Below are positions 1 through 11,500 of a stretch of 40,000 nt of DNA, piece by piece. Under the pieces are notes generated by a model, which had not been told where the DNA came from, searched no databases, and saw only the letters and a list, made by a program, of their open reading frames with translations. The stretch's first letter is position 1, and each line of letters starts with the position of its first letter. This DNA is from Glandiceps talaboti (Eukaryota > Hemichordata > Enteropneusta > Spengelidae), in assembly GCF_964340395.1 (NCBI RefSeq), contig NC_135559.1, positions 9,868,759 through 9,908,758 on the forward strand, written 5' to 3'. Position numbers and translations under genes: made by a program.

Positions 1-10
1 AAACTTGTTA

Positions 11-140
11 AACCAGTTGTAACTGAACTGTAAGGTAATTAAATCATAGATTTTTGTTCCTATTCACAAATTCTGAACCAGTTGTAACTGAATTGTAAGG
101 TAATTAAATCATAGATTTTTGTTCCTATACACAAATTCTG
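11..140. repeat. 65-bp tandem duplication
   Basis: Two directly adjacent copies of a 65-bp AT-rich unit lie at 11-75 and 76-140 and differ at only two positions. There is no coding potential. It is a simple recent local duplication. Confidence 0.9.
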
Positions 141-284
141 TGCTATAGCTATCATACATGATGTACACCTAATTGAAAATGAAATTATGAAATGATATGA
201 AATATGACGTTGCAAACTTACGATATTGCATAATTTTCGATCGAAGAATCATTAATTAACAAATGAATCATTAAAATTATGAGC

Positions 285-880
285 TTCGTGAACAAGCTTT
301 TAAAGGACAGATGGACTTCTCTACCATCAATGCATGTACTAAATTATTCGAAATGTAAAGATTGTGTTCTAAAGATAATGTCTAATTATAAAAAAAAAAT
401 TGCCATTTGCTGATTATACACCACGACTGAAAACTACATCAAACTACATCAAACATATAGTGTGCCTTGTTATGGTTAACGTATGTACCAAATGGTGTGA
501 AATTTGAAGTGTGTAATAGATATGGCATAATTACGTCAAAATATAGTAATATCTGTGAGATGTTTGTTGAACCAGATGACGTTTTCTCTCTACTCAACTG
601 TTCTTTTCCTTTCTCTGATTTCTCGTCGGGTTATTTCTTATGCAAATTATACAATAAATCTTTAAATGAAATCAACAAATTTTATAGGACATAAGCACTT
701 TATGTGTAACGTATGTGCTAAATTATATTGAAATTGAAGTATGCGGTCTTAAGATATAGCCTAATTACGAAAATCATTAATTATGCAAATTATTCATTAA
801 CACTGTACGGTTTATCAACAAACTTTATAGGACATATGCGTCTCATAATGGTTAATATACTATCTAAATCTGAATGCTAT
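285..880. repeat. degenerate noncoding tandem repeat
   Basis: Two recurring motifs mark this stretch. One, resembling caacaaactttataggacat, recurs near 288, 673 and 817. The other, resembling gtatgtgctaaat, recurs near 333, 481, 710 and 858. The alternation suggests a decayed tandem repeat of roughly 150-230 bp period. Short open frames here are within chance for AT-rich DNA. Confidence 0.4.
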
Positions 881-889
881 ACCTCGGAA

Positions 890-3200
890 ATGAGAATGCA
901 ACGGAACTTGGGATGTCAACACGGACAAGTGTTTTGCCCTGATAACATTTTGTAGTTGACTTTCCATGCAGTTTTTGCCAAAGATTATTTCCCCCAACGT
1001 TATTCATCGTTGAAAACCACAGCCTCTTTTACGGCACCATCCATCATTCATTGTCATAAAACACACAAGGGAATTTCCAAACCAAACAATATGATAGTTA
1101 GCCTAATTAGCGTAGACGAAAATCACCAAAAATGAAGAACCTGGTATTATCTGATGAAAGTAGTATGCATGTAGTAACTTTATCTAATCAATGCAAACAC
1201 TAGATACACTGCTAACATGAAATTGTTCGAACTTCTAAATTATATTTTTGTAAATTAGTATAATTAATCTTCCACTAAAACGTATATGTGTATTGTATAA
1301 TTATATCTCTATAACCAAACTAGTAAGCTCTGACAAATTTGGTAAAGACGTTTGCAGGATTGCACAGGGGTCTATAACCTTAAAGAGAAAATATCGAAAT
1401 CTATGGCCATAAATTTTAATCAAAACTTAAACGCGTGTGCTTTGACCACAATAACATGCTGTTGTTGTCTGAGATTCACAAATGTAAACGGAAAGTATCC
1501 TCAGTAGGTCGTTTTATTAGCTTGAACATTTCTAAATCTATTTTTTTTCAATCAATAGTATTGTGCAATTGTTGCATTTGGCGTGTATATTCGAATATAA
1601 ACCAACCCTTAAATTAGACCTTGATATACATCTAAATTGTGTGCAAAATGGCGTGATATAGCAGAAGTTACATACTGATAGTGCAAAAGCTCATAAATCT
1701 CTGCAATGCTGATTTGGTAACTACACAGTTACAAGTGACTACGTGCCTGTTACTATACACTGCAAACTGTGATAATATCTTCACTATAAACATCATATAG
1801 TTTGCTTCTGGAGAGAAGGAAACTTGTCTCAGATTTCATTCGATGACTAAAAGCTCTCTGATACCAATCGACGATAAAATGTCTGTGGGGAAAAAATCGA
1901 GAAGTGAATTATAATAACTACTAGAACTGTGGGGCGCGTCGCTTATTAGCACCCTTAAAATGGACCCCAGTTAATGTATATACATGTATTGTGTTCGAAG
2001 ATAAGAAAGCAGGTCAGACAGGCAGGCAGGAAGACATAAAACTTGAGTTAGGAGACCCATTGCTAATGATGCCAGATATTATTTCCTTGTCACGTGATCA
2101 TTAGACAGTATTTAATAACCTGTTATACACATTACATGTTGTACTTCGTTAATATTGACAACGTGTTTTTTACCCTGACGACTGAACAATACAACTTCCA
2201 ATGTTAAGTGTACCAACTGGACAACGTGTTATCTACGCACACTAAGAAGAAACTGTCAACGAAGTAAGGCAAGTTTTGAAAGTAGTTATAATATATGTAT
2301 ATCAGTTTAAAATTAACTTATGAATGGAATCTTGAATGAATGTCCTTGAAGTGGTTCGATCTATTTTTAAAATAACGTCTGGTTTCTGATAATCAAGTGT
2401 AGACAATATAACTGAAGCATAGCTGCAACTAAAAGGTAGGAGACTGAGAAAAAAAGCGTTGTCTAAAGTAATCTTACTATCCTCGGTATCCCGCCGATGG
2501 TTGCTTATAATTATGAATATATAATATAATATTGCATATAAAACTTATACTCGGTCGACTCTAAAGAGCTAGCATTTTTTTTCGCTTGGCACCCGGATGA
2601 CATAAAGTGTTTTGCAGTGACAAGTGATAAACAATAGGGCACATAGTGTCAGTTTTGTTACATTCTACGATTTATTCTACACACACTACGCATAGACGAT
2701 GGAGCATACATGTCTTTATTCCATATGTGGCCAAAAGTCAGATGTGTTGTACAAAATACATATTTCTTCATTTTAAATTTTATTGAAAGAAGGTAGAAAT
2801 CTTGCACGAAATACATTTTGTTACATAATACACAACATACATTCTAGAATCAGCGTGCGGTCGTCTACCAGGAAGCTTGAGCTTGCACAAAATACATTTG
2901 ATATTTTTTCTCCATTCTGTGGCAGCTGCATGTAATTGAATCAGGCCCGTTGCCTACTGTCCTTTTGCCCCGTCAGTTGAATCGAAACTACTTTTAGAAA
3001 CTCAATGTTTACCTTTTCTCGATATATTTTCTCATTTATCTCCCCACACATTCTTGAATCTCATAAATAATAAATGCCAGAACTTTTTAAAGGACACAAT
3101 GCTTTTAATCAAAGTAAAAATACTTCAAAGTAAAAATCATGTAAAATGATGTAAATACCAATCCATACACAATCTTAGTTGTTACAGGGAGTTATAGTTT
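890..3200. other. intergenic, nothing recognised
   Basis: AT-rich noncoding sequence. I see no open frame with a recognisable domain, no paired splice sites around coding sequence, and no RNA gene. A motif resembling gcacgaaatacatttt occurs around 2,803 and 2,885 and again near 8,035 and 8,110, so a dispersed low-copy repeat may be present. Confidence 0.5.
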
Positions 3201-3204
3201 TGAC

Positions 3205-3446
3205 ATGACAGCAGTGGGGTGTGTGGTGGCCGATCGGTTAGCTCGTACGCCTCTTACCTCTGCAGCCTGGGTTCGAACCCGCCAGGTGTCGACTGGGTTT
3301 GATTCAATTTACCATGGCTAAGCAGGGGCATGAGGCAACAATTCTGATGAAACTCGAAAATGATAATGATGTCATACAGGTAATAAAGGCCCAAGTCAGC
3401 TATGAGTCACATTTACATACTTACTTCTTTATTTATAGTATATTTA
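3205..3446 (+). repeat. tRNA-derived SINE-like element
   Basis: The head carries a tRNA-like internal RNA polymerase III promoter. An A-box-like tggccgatcgg is at 3227-3237 and a B-box ggttcgaaccc at 3270-3280, spaced as in tRNA genes. The tRNA-like part does not look like an intact tRNA and runs on into unrelated sequence (about 3300-3446), as in SINEs. The body (3323-3446) is repeated in inverted orientation at 3531-3652. I do not recognise the family. Confidence 0.6.
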
Positions 3447-3530
3447 TAGTTCTATATTTTTAATCATTCCATTTCAGGCCTTATACCCAAAATAACAAAT
3501 ATATGTAGACGTATATAATGAGTTTATTAA

Positions 3531-3652
3531 AATATACTATGAATAAGGAAGTAAGTATGTAAATGTGACTCATAGCTTACTTGGGCCTTTATTACCTGTG
3601 TCACATCATTATCATTTTCGGGTTTCACCAGAATTGTTGCCTCATGCCCCTG
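3531..3652 (-). repeat. inverted copy of the SINE body
   Basis: The reverse complement of this stretch matches 3323-3446 closely, from caggggcatgaggcaacaat at one end to a shared tagtatattt at the other. The tRNA-like head is missing from this copy. The two arms flank an ~85-bp spacer, so a transcript through the region could fold into a long hairpin. Confidence 0.8.
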
Positions 3653-3756
3653 GTCAAATTCAAGTTGTGACTCAATAGTTACCCCTATGTCTTTTTCCTC
3701 ATCAGTTTGGGAGAGTTATCTTCTTTGACAATGCACTTCTATGGAATATACAATGC

Positions 3757-3773
3757 TATGTATGTATGTGTAT

Positions 3774-3822
<49 letters not shown>

Positions 3823-3891
3823 TGTATGTATGTATGTGTGTGTGTATGTATGTATGTATGTATGTATGTATGTATGTATGTATGTATGTAT
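3757..3891. repeat. (TG)n/(TATG)n microsatellite
   Basis: Compound microsatellite of TATG, TG and again TATG units. It generates spurious open frames of Cys-Val and Thr-His repeats on both strands, which are not genes. Confidence 0.97.
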
Positions 3892-4457
3892 CAACTGATA
3901 AGTGAAAATTCATTAAGCTTACGAGAGGCATTCAGTTTGCATCTGGTTTGGTTTGGTTTGTAAGAAAGGACACGCCTTAATCAGTTCAACACCACTCCAA
4001 ATCGAGAGAAAACAATATCTCCACAGTTGGAGGTTTGCCATGTATTAGATATTTTGTGAAGCATCGCATACAACATTTCCTTGTAACAAACATGACAATG
4101 AGTCATATCAAATTCAACCGCAATCATTTCCGACATTTTATTTTAAGATCGTCATGTATTAATATTTTTGAGAGGCATCGCACACATTTCCTTGTAGGAA
4201 ACAGTAAAATGAGTCATTTCAACATTTCCTTTTAACAAACAGAAGAGCGAGTCATTTCTAATTTGCAATATGTTTTGCTACTGTCATTGTTTATTAATTT
4301 ACCTAGGGGTATCCGGAGACATAGGGGTAATTATCGGGAGCTACTCCCATTTATAGGCTCCTTTGGTTCAGTGTTAGTGCAGGAGGAAACCGGAGTAAAC
4401 CGGGGAAAATCTTCGTCGTACGGTAGAATGAAACTGAACGACACTCTTCTTACTTAG

Positions 4458-4484
4458 CCCAAGGGCATGAGGCAACAATTCTGG
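4458..4484 (+). repeat. fragment of the SINE body
   Basis: A third short match to the SINE body (gggcatgaggcaacaattctgg), in the same orientation as the copy at 3205. Upstream, around 4380-4410, is an aggaaaccggagtaaaccggg-type motif of the kind often seen in dispersed repeats of marine invertebrate genomes. The interval 3900-4530 holds no recognised gene. Confidence 0.5.
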
Positions 4485-4538
4485 TTTCTTTAACAATATT
4501 GAATAATGTGAATATGGACAACATCAACAAGTTCCGTC

Positions 4539-5338
4539 AAGTTCTTGTTTATAATTATTTCAGTATCTTGAATCGCTAATTAATATATAATTATAATACG
4601 CAGAGAAATACATATATTTAACCCGATCGAATCGCGCTGGAATACAAATAGAATATACGGGACATTACAACAGATTGCCGAAACAGTTTACTATTTGAAA
4701 TGAAGCTCCGAAATGTCGCGTCTTTTGCGAGGGAAATAAACAAAAACACCATTGATAATATTTTACTCTTTAATCAATATTTGGTGCCGAAGAGTTGTGG
4801 TAGGCTTGATTCCAGTCTATATTCTTTTCATAAAATTACGTAAAAATAATCGTTAATTTATAAACAGTAGTCGTCATATCCGTGTCTCTTCAAAATATAC
4901 ACTTTGCAAGAAGGAGAAAACGTAACAACATCATTTGACTAATTAAACAAAATTTCTGTTACTCTTAAAAGTTTGCGTGAAACAGAAAGTGTCCGTGAAC
5001 GAGGGCGATGTGGTTTCAATCTTTCGACGAAAAAGAACACGGAACTGTCATACCCCTTCTTTTTTAGTAAATGAGCAAATCGAGCAAATACTGAGCTCGT
5101 GGAGGTTGAATTTTCAAATTCCAAGATTCGAATCATTCGATCTCGCGATCGCGTGAAAAGACAGAGAATTAAATCATACGACTGTTGGAGGCGCTGTTCA
5201 ATAAGGCGCAGCGTCCCGTAAATTCTATTTATATTCCAGCGCGATTCGATCGCGTTAAATAATATGTATTTCTCTGTGTATTTTAATTAGATATCAATTA
5301 ACGATTCATGATACTGAAATGATTATAAACAAGAACTT
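4539..5338. mobile_element. 800-bp element with ~125-bp inverted ends
   Basis: The left arm (4539-4663) and the reverse complement of the right arm (5213-5338) match over about 125 bp with scattered mismatches. Both begin aagttcttgtttataat and both include gatcgaatcgcgctggaata. The interior of about 550 bp has no recognised transposase; a 65-codon minus-strand open frame at 4939-5136 matches nothing I know. This is the layout of a nonautonomous DNA transposon or foldback element. I see no clear target-site duplication, so the exact ends are uncertain. Confidence 0.7.
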
Positions 5339-5350
5339 ATTAATGAAAAG

Positions 5351-5845
5351 GTGAACATGAGTCCTTATAAACAGAAACATATCGAAAGTATAGAGAATGT
5401 GCAGTACAGGGCAACAAAGAAATTACCAGGTTTTAAAGATTTGACTTATCCAGAGCGATTGAAGCAACTAAAATTACCAACGTTTGTATTTAGGAGAATA
5501 CAAGGAGATATGATAGAACACAGTCCCTCTATAATATAGAGGGACTGTGAACAGAAGTATACACAATTCTTAATGAGAAGTATGGCCCAGAAATCTCATC
5601 ATTTCTGAAATTGAAGTCAGACTATGTCAATAACTGGTCTATGAGGCCATGGTAAACAGCTATTTCAACAACAAGCAAGACTTAATCTGGGGGAAGCACT
5701 TTTTTCGCTACCTATTATCAACACTTGGAATAATCTGCCAGAAATTGTCATCAATGCATCAACATTTAGTGGTCAGAAAAGACATAAGGTTACGTAAGGA
5801 TTTTCTCCAAAACCTAATCAGTGCCCGCCATAAATATAATAAATA
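5351..5845 (+). pseudogene. decayed LINE reverse-transcriptase tail
   Basis: The first segment (5351-5520) encodes a stretch with IENVQYRAT, YPERLKQLKLPT and RRIQGDMIE, the region just after the catalytic domain of CR1/L2-like non-LTR retrotransposon reverse transcriptases. The match resumes in another frame (about 5553-5650) with LNEKYGPEI. It resumes again about 5660-5790 with ARLNLGEALFS and INTWNNLPEIVINASTF, the usual C-terminal end of such proteins. Frame changes and stops show it is dead. It starts 13 bp past the inverted-end element; the catalytic part is absent. The clade is inferred from the conserved tail only. Confidence 0.75.
5519..5549. repeat. perfect 14-bp hairpin
   Basis: Two perfectly complementary 14-base arms (cacagtccctctat and its complement) are separated by three bases. 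The hairpin interrupts the reading frame of the LINE fragment just after its GDMIE motif, so it may have arisen by template switching after the element died. Confidence 0.85.
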
Positions 5846-5849
5846 AGTT

Positions 5850-6129
5850 TCATCGCGATCACTTGAGTAGTTATTGAGAATTTTTGTATACAGTCAGACA
5901 GACACACACACCGTACCCACACCCACACACACACAAAATTGCTGTTACTCTATTACATCACCTCTCGTTCGCACGAGAGCGTTATCTAAAACAATAAATC
6001 TAAGAATGCAGAATCATTACGTCAAATGAAAGTAGATTCAAGAAGTATTAATTGATTTGATGAATATACTGATTAATTGAATAATTAATCAAGTTATTAA
6101 TATTTAAATCAATCCGTATATGTGTACAT
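5850..6129. other. AT-rich spacer with CA-rich tract
   Basis: No gene is seen. A CA-rich run lies at about 5891-5936, and around 6050-6115 there are clustered attaatt-type motifs forming short imperfect palindromes. Confidence 0.6.
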
Positions 6130-6263
6130 GTTATTTGTCAAATACCGTTCCATATCTTGCTGCAAGAGGTAATTTTTCCGGTAATAAGGGCTGGCCGGAG
6201 TATACCGGAAAAATTACCTCGAGCAGCAAGATGTGGAACCGTTAACCGTATTTGGCAAATAAC
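6130..6263. mobile_element. MITE-like foldback element
   Basis: A nearly complete palindrome. The arms of about 54-62 bp run from gttatttgtcaaatacc at the left to its complement ending at 6263, around an ~18-bp loop. The right arm has an ~8-bp insertion (around 6241-6248). The size and structure fit a short foldback MITE. No coding capacity. Confidence 0.75.
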
Positions 6264-6638
6264 ATACTTATACGTCACCTGCGACTACGAAATTCAATTT
6301 TTGAATATCTAAAAATGCTGTTTCATTTTATAACTGTTGAGCGTAGTATCACGTACTTCTCTAATGACTGCAGTGCGGTTGTTACATCTCAGCCCTAACT
6401 TTATCATCCAATCAGAGTGCGCGTTTGCTCAGTAGTATGACGTAATATTTACTATTTGCATATCACTCAAAGATATATTCAAACTTATAACCTGTCTGCT
6501 CGGTTTGTTTACAAGTGGACGTCCAGTGATCACATGATACAACAAGCAAAAATACAGCTGTTGGTGAAAAATACGCCTGTGTATCTGCAGGGCTATCGAC
6601 CAATCAGAATGCGAGATTGGTGACAAGTGACGTATAAA

Positions 6639-6810
6639 TGTATGTATGTATGTATGTATGTATGATGAGGAAGTGCAAGAATGATTGAACAAACAAACGA
6701 ACGAATAAACGAACAAACGAATGATGAATGAATGAATGAATGAATGAATGAATGAATGAATGAATGAATGAATGAATGAATGAATGAATGAATGAATGAA
6801 TGAATGAATG
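6639..6810. repeat. (TATG)n and (GAAT)n microsatellites
   Basis: A short TATG run lies at 6639-6665, then a degenerate aacaaacgaacg stretch, then about 21 GAAT units at 6724-6810. The reverse strand yields an artificial Ser-Phe-Ile-His repeat open frame that is not a gene. Confidence 0.95.
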
Positions 6811-7299
6811 TACACTCTATAATTCTTAGCGAAGTTTTGTCCGGGGATGTTTTGAAATTGGACAGAACGTATTAGAAAATATGTGTTCATGTGACATTTA
6901 CATGAAATTTGTGAGATTTGTCGTCACTGGTATGAATCGATTTGACTTATACCATCAGTGTTTGAGTACAGCAGCCCCCCTCCCCTTCACATCATTACAA
7001 CATATTTCTAGTCTTCATCAAGCTATTCAATTTAGTGGTGTTTTCGCGGATGTACATGGTTTACCGAGATTTCCACTTTAGGTAGAAGTTCATCATTTGA
7101 AATCTGATAGAGAAGGGATCTCGGGGATATTTGACCAGTAGAGCCATGATTGAGTTCTGATTTAGATGAAAGACAGAAAGAAACTGGGGAGAATAACTTC
7201 TCCCCAATCCGTTTCTCTAAACTAATTAATCTTATCGTCATTTCAATTAAATCAATATTTTGTATACTTACAGCCAAACTTTTTTCAAAACAATAAATT
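6811..7299. other. spacer, nothing recognised
   Basis: Short open frames occur on both strands but none carries a recognisable motif or a supporting splice structure. Confidence 0.5.
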
Positions 7300-7560
7300 G
7301 TTGGCATCTGTAATAAACGACCGATATTTGTAATAAAATTGCCGGCATTTGTAATAAACCAATTGTAATGCAATTGACGATATTTGTAATAAATGGCCAA
7401 CATCTGTAATAGAAATGTATAATACACTAACGACATTTGTAATAAAATTGCCAATAGACTAACGACATTTGTAATAAAATTGTCGACATTTGTAATAAAC
7501 TAACGACATTTGTAATGACATTTGTAAGAAACGGCCGACGTTTGTAATCCAATTGCCGCC
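7300..7560. repeat. degenerate minisatellite
   Basis: The core cgacatttgtaataaa recurs at least ten times with variable 10-25 bp linkers such as attgccg and ctaacga. Period and sequence drift too much for a CRISPR array or a coding repeat. Confidence 0.8.
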
Positions 7561-7628
7561 ATGCATCTTAAAGCTGAGTTTTAAGACTTTTATGAACAGC
7601 ACTTTCTCTGCGTGTTACACTCCTTTAG

Positions 7629-7757
7629 AGCATTCATATCAAGTGTAAAAGTATACTGTTTCAATTGAATTATTTTTTTACAAGTCCAGCATGTGACCTT
7701 TGTAATGTGGTAAATTAGCAAATGAAACAGTATGCTTTTACACTTGATATGAATTCT
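7629..7757. mobile_element. short foldback element
   Basis: Inverted arms at 7629-7665 and 7719-7757 share a core (cattcatatcaagtgtaaaa and beyond) with about 90% identity around an ~53-bp loop. It resembles a small MITE; ends and target duplication are not resolved. Confidence 0.7.
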
Positions 7758-7759
7758 AT

Positions 7760-8440
7760 AAACGATTGGGTACATACAGAAAATGCTTTACCTTGGTGTT
7801 ATGGGTTGTACATTCCTTTAAAACAAAGAAGAGTTCTATCGAATTGATTTAGTTTGGTGAGAATAGCGTGTTGAATCGGCATAAAAGGTGATATGCGGGG
7901 TGGGGGGGGGGGGTAAATGACCAGGGGGCAACAGACCGGAGTGCAAAAGGTAGGGGGCAACGAGCAGGGTTCACCGTGCCGGGTGGTAACGGGCCTAGAA
8001 CCCACGAAATATAGGATTAGGCGATGTTCCGTTTCACGAAATACATTTAATACCTTTTTTACATTGATTGCACGAAGTATCGGGCGGTCGTCAAGTAACA
8101 TAGCTTGCATGAAATACATTTATTATGTTCTGTAGTTGCATGAAATGCATTCTAACCTACCCGCAACATCGCCCGATCAGTCGGACTCTGTGAAATTCTG
8201 TAAACAAGAAAGTTTGTCTTTTGGGAAAGATAACCTCTTTGCGTTTCGACGATTACTACTGTCATGAAGTTGTGAGACAAGACTTCCTGATGTGCTCTCC
8301 ATAAATTTTCACCTGGTTTTTTTTTGCATTTTCATGTACGAGTAGCGAACAACAACTTAGCAAAAGACTAGTAGTCGTAACATGTGTAGTGTGTTGTGAT
8401 CACTTGATATTTGTCAATTGTTAAACATTGATAACTTATA
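7760..8440. other. upstream region of the CUB gene
   Basis: No coding sequence is recognised. A G-rich run lies at 7897-7913. The promoter of the downstream gene is probably here or farther left, but I cannot pick out a convincing TATA box or start site. Confidence 0.4.
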
Positions 8441-8445
8441 TATCC

Positions 8446-8459
8446 TTTTTTCTTAGCAG
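8446..8459 (+). promoter_or_regulatory. possible 5'-UTR splice acceptor
   Basis: A pyrimidine-rich run ending in tttcttagcag lies about 38 bp before the start codon at 8498. It would fit the 3' end of an intron in the 5' UTR, with the first exon farther upstream. The matching donor is not identified. Confidence 0.4.
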
Positions 8460-8497
8460 AGAGCAGCGGACGAATAAGACTGAAAATAAGTATTTTG

Positions 8498-8552
8498 ATG
8501 ATGGCGACAGTGATTTTCCAAATATTTCTCCTGTGTTACTTAATTTTTGAAG
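8498..8552 (+). CDS. CUB gene exon 1: signal peptide
   Basis: It encodes MMATVIFQIFLLCYLIFE plus the first base of the next codon: a start codon followed by a hydrophobic run, typical of a secretory signal. It ends at an ideal donor (g|gtaagt). The first base joins the tg that opens exon 2 to give Val, then SGNQC, so cleavage is expected near the VSG. A second in-frame ATG follows directly, so either may start translation. Confidence 0.8.
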
Positions 8553-11500
8553 GTAAGTGTTCAAGAGGATATTTTGATCACATTTACAGCAAAGTATGTA
8601 TAGATATCGATGAACGATGACGTTGACCTGTTTAGACCTGTGTAGCCTCTTTAATGACGAAGGATAGCGTTAGCACAAACATTGTTAGGTGCAAACGTAC
8701 GCAAAAAAAGAAGCTGTTGGTTTTTTTTTCAACTATATGATGTGATAACAAAATAATCCAAATGATGAGGTGTCATAACAAGGACCAGTATGCATTACTG
8801 CAATATTGTGCATATGTTATCATATGTTATCATTTGTATTAAATTTTGATGCATCGTAAGTACTACAGAAGCTACAAAATGTATTTATTGTTAGTAGTGT
8901 GTGAATTGCATTGCTCTGGCTTTATATTGTTTATATTTATATTGTTAATTCCATTACATATGTACAAATTCCTATATTTCCGGTTGTTATATAAGTCATT
9001 GAAATGACATTTTTTTTTATCACCGACAGTGTCAGGTAACCAGTGTGGGCATACATATAAATTGACCATGGAGGAGAATATTATCATCACATCGCCAAAT
9101 TATCCTGACGATTACGGAAATCATGCAACGTGTGAATGGATTATATATGCTGCATCTCCACTACGATATATTTATGTATCATGGGATGACTTTTGTACTG
9201 AGAGGAATTACGATTTTGTATCAGTCGGAAATGGTGACGTCATTGAAGAAAACGTAGTAATTAATCGGCGCTCTGGTTGTCATGAACCAGGTAGCTTTTA
9301 CTCGACTGATAACAGTGTCTGGATTACATTTGTTTCTGATGGCAGTGTCATATATCGTGGTTTTCAAGTCAACGTAACCGACGCCGCAGGTAAGCAGCAC
9401 TTCATTAATAGAGTTTCGCTACACGTTCAATGTGTACGCGAACGCGCAACTCACTCACAGATCACGTTCACGTTCGCGTACCAGCTGTGACCTAATTTTG
9501 CTTCGGCTAGCCGTTTACGCATATCAATAATAGATTACATGGTTAGCCTAAATATTACATTAATGTTTTGGTTATATGACATAAATAGCGCAATGACAAT
9601 AACCGTATGGCTCGACATTATTACTTGAATAATCTCGTGTGTTGACAATAAACTCACCCTGTAGTATCTTGACGATTGCAGCAACAGTCATCATCATACA
9701 TCGTGATTTTGTGCAAAATCAGTTACGTGAAGGCAGCCACACGCCCACAGATTCAAGGCTGCATTTTAAATATTTTATCAAGGAAAACAAAATTACTGAG
9801 GTATATTATGTTGTGAAGGGTCAACCTTGCTAAAAGCATCAAACTTTTTGATTATATTAGTGTTGATTTTACAAACAAAGAAATTTCACGTTGTTTACTT
9901 ACGTGTAAACAGCCGTCGCCACGTTCGAAACGCCCGTGAAACTTGTCAGTACGCAGAGAAGTAGGTCAAAATTGCGACGAAGTAGCACAAAATCTCCTAC
10001 GTCACACGTGCGCGTACACGTTGAACGTGTAGCCGAAACTCTCTAATATATGAAAAAGGCAGTTATAGACATGACTCGTTCATTCAATTTCGTCTAGCCA
10101 TTGCAATGACGTATGTGTTTAACAAAATGTATTATCTATACATTCACATGACTGTTGAGAACAAACAAAGCTGAACTTCTGACATCTTTAGGTAAATTTA
10201 AAAGTTTAATTGGGTTCATATCATGGGCAAAACATTTCACGACCCCCCTCTCAGAACTTCAAAATTTTTCAAGAGATATATTTATGTATCATGGGATGAC
10301 TTTTGCACATATCGTTACGATGCGTTTGTATCAGTCAGAAATGGTGACATCATTGGAGAATTGTTGTAATTAACCACCACTCTGGTTGTAACCGACGATA
10401 GGGTAACTTTTACTCGAATTTTAGCATTGGTTGGATTACTTTTATTTCTGATGGCAATCTCGTCAGTCGTGGTTTCAAAGTCATCTTAAACGACACTGTG
10501 GGAAAGTAATACGTCACCTATGACAACTATATTGCATACATTCAGTTTGCATACATTATTCGTAGCTGTAGTAATTGACTGTGTTCTCTTTATCATCCAC
10601 AGAATCTGGTGTACAGTGTGGGTATATATATAATCTGACTGCTTTGGAGAATATTACCATCACCTCAACAAATTATCCTAACGGTTATCTACTTGGTGCA
10701 ACGTGTGAATGGATTATATATGCTGTATCTCCTTTGACATATATTTATGTATCATGGGATGACTTTTGTACCACGGACCAAGGTTTTGTATCGGTTGGAA
10801 ATGGTGACATAATTGGAGAAAACGTAGTCATTAACCGCCACAATGGTTGTAACCGACCACCGGGTAACTTTTACTCGATCGGTAACAGTGTTTGGATTTC
10901 CTTTGTTTCTGATGGCAATCTCGTCAATCGTGGTTTCAAAGTCAGCTTAAGCGATACTGCGGGTACGTAATAACATTTTTATCCTGCAATCTGTTATTCA
11001 AAAATATATGACCAGAAAACGTGGTAAATTTTACTGTGCATTCGTCGACTTTTCAAAGGCATTTGACACTGTTGAACGTCAACGTCTCTGGTATCTCCTT
11101 TTGAAAGGGGGCATCAGGGGGAAAATGTTTAAAATGTTATTTGCTATGTATCAGGACGTTAAATCTTGTGTAAGGGGTAGTGAAGGTCTGACAGATTATT
11201 TTGAATGCCCATTAGGGGTTCGTCAAGGATGCATGCTAAGTCCTTTTTTATTTTCATTTTTTATAAACGAACTACCAAGGGATTTGCAAAGAAACTGTAA
11301 GCGTGGTATTCAACTTTGTCCTGATCTGACTGAATTGTTTTGTCTTCTGTATGCAGACGATGTAACACTAATGTCAGATACGATAATAGGGTTACAGCGC
11401 CAACTTAATACTCTTAGTGACTATTGTGATATGTGGAAGTTATGTGTTAATCTTTCCAAGACAAAGGTGGTAACTTTTAAAGCAGGTGGGCGTTTGTCGA

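Noticed and set aside
3227-3295. A functional tRNA gene
   Set aside because: The A and B boxes are present, but the sequence does not fold into a full cloverleaf that I can draw, and it continues into a repeated SINE body.
6429-6890. 153-codon minus-strand open frame with Ser-Phe-Ile-His repeats
   Set aside because: It is produced by reading through the GAAT and TATG microsatellites; the flanks have no motif.
7300-7560. Repeat array resembling a CRISPR
   Set aside because: Units are short, AT-rich and irregular, linkers vary in length and are themselves related, and the DNA is animal.
7799-8135. Overlapping open frames on both strands around a G-run
   Set aside because: Composition follows the poly-G and GC-rich patch; no domain; antisense overlap suggests chance.
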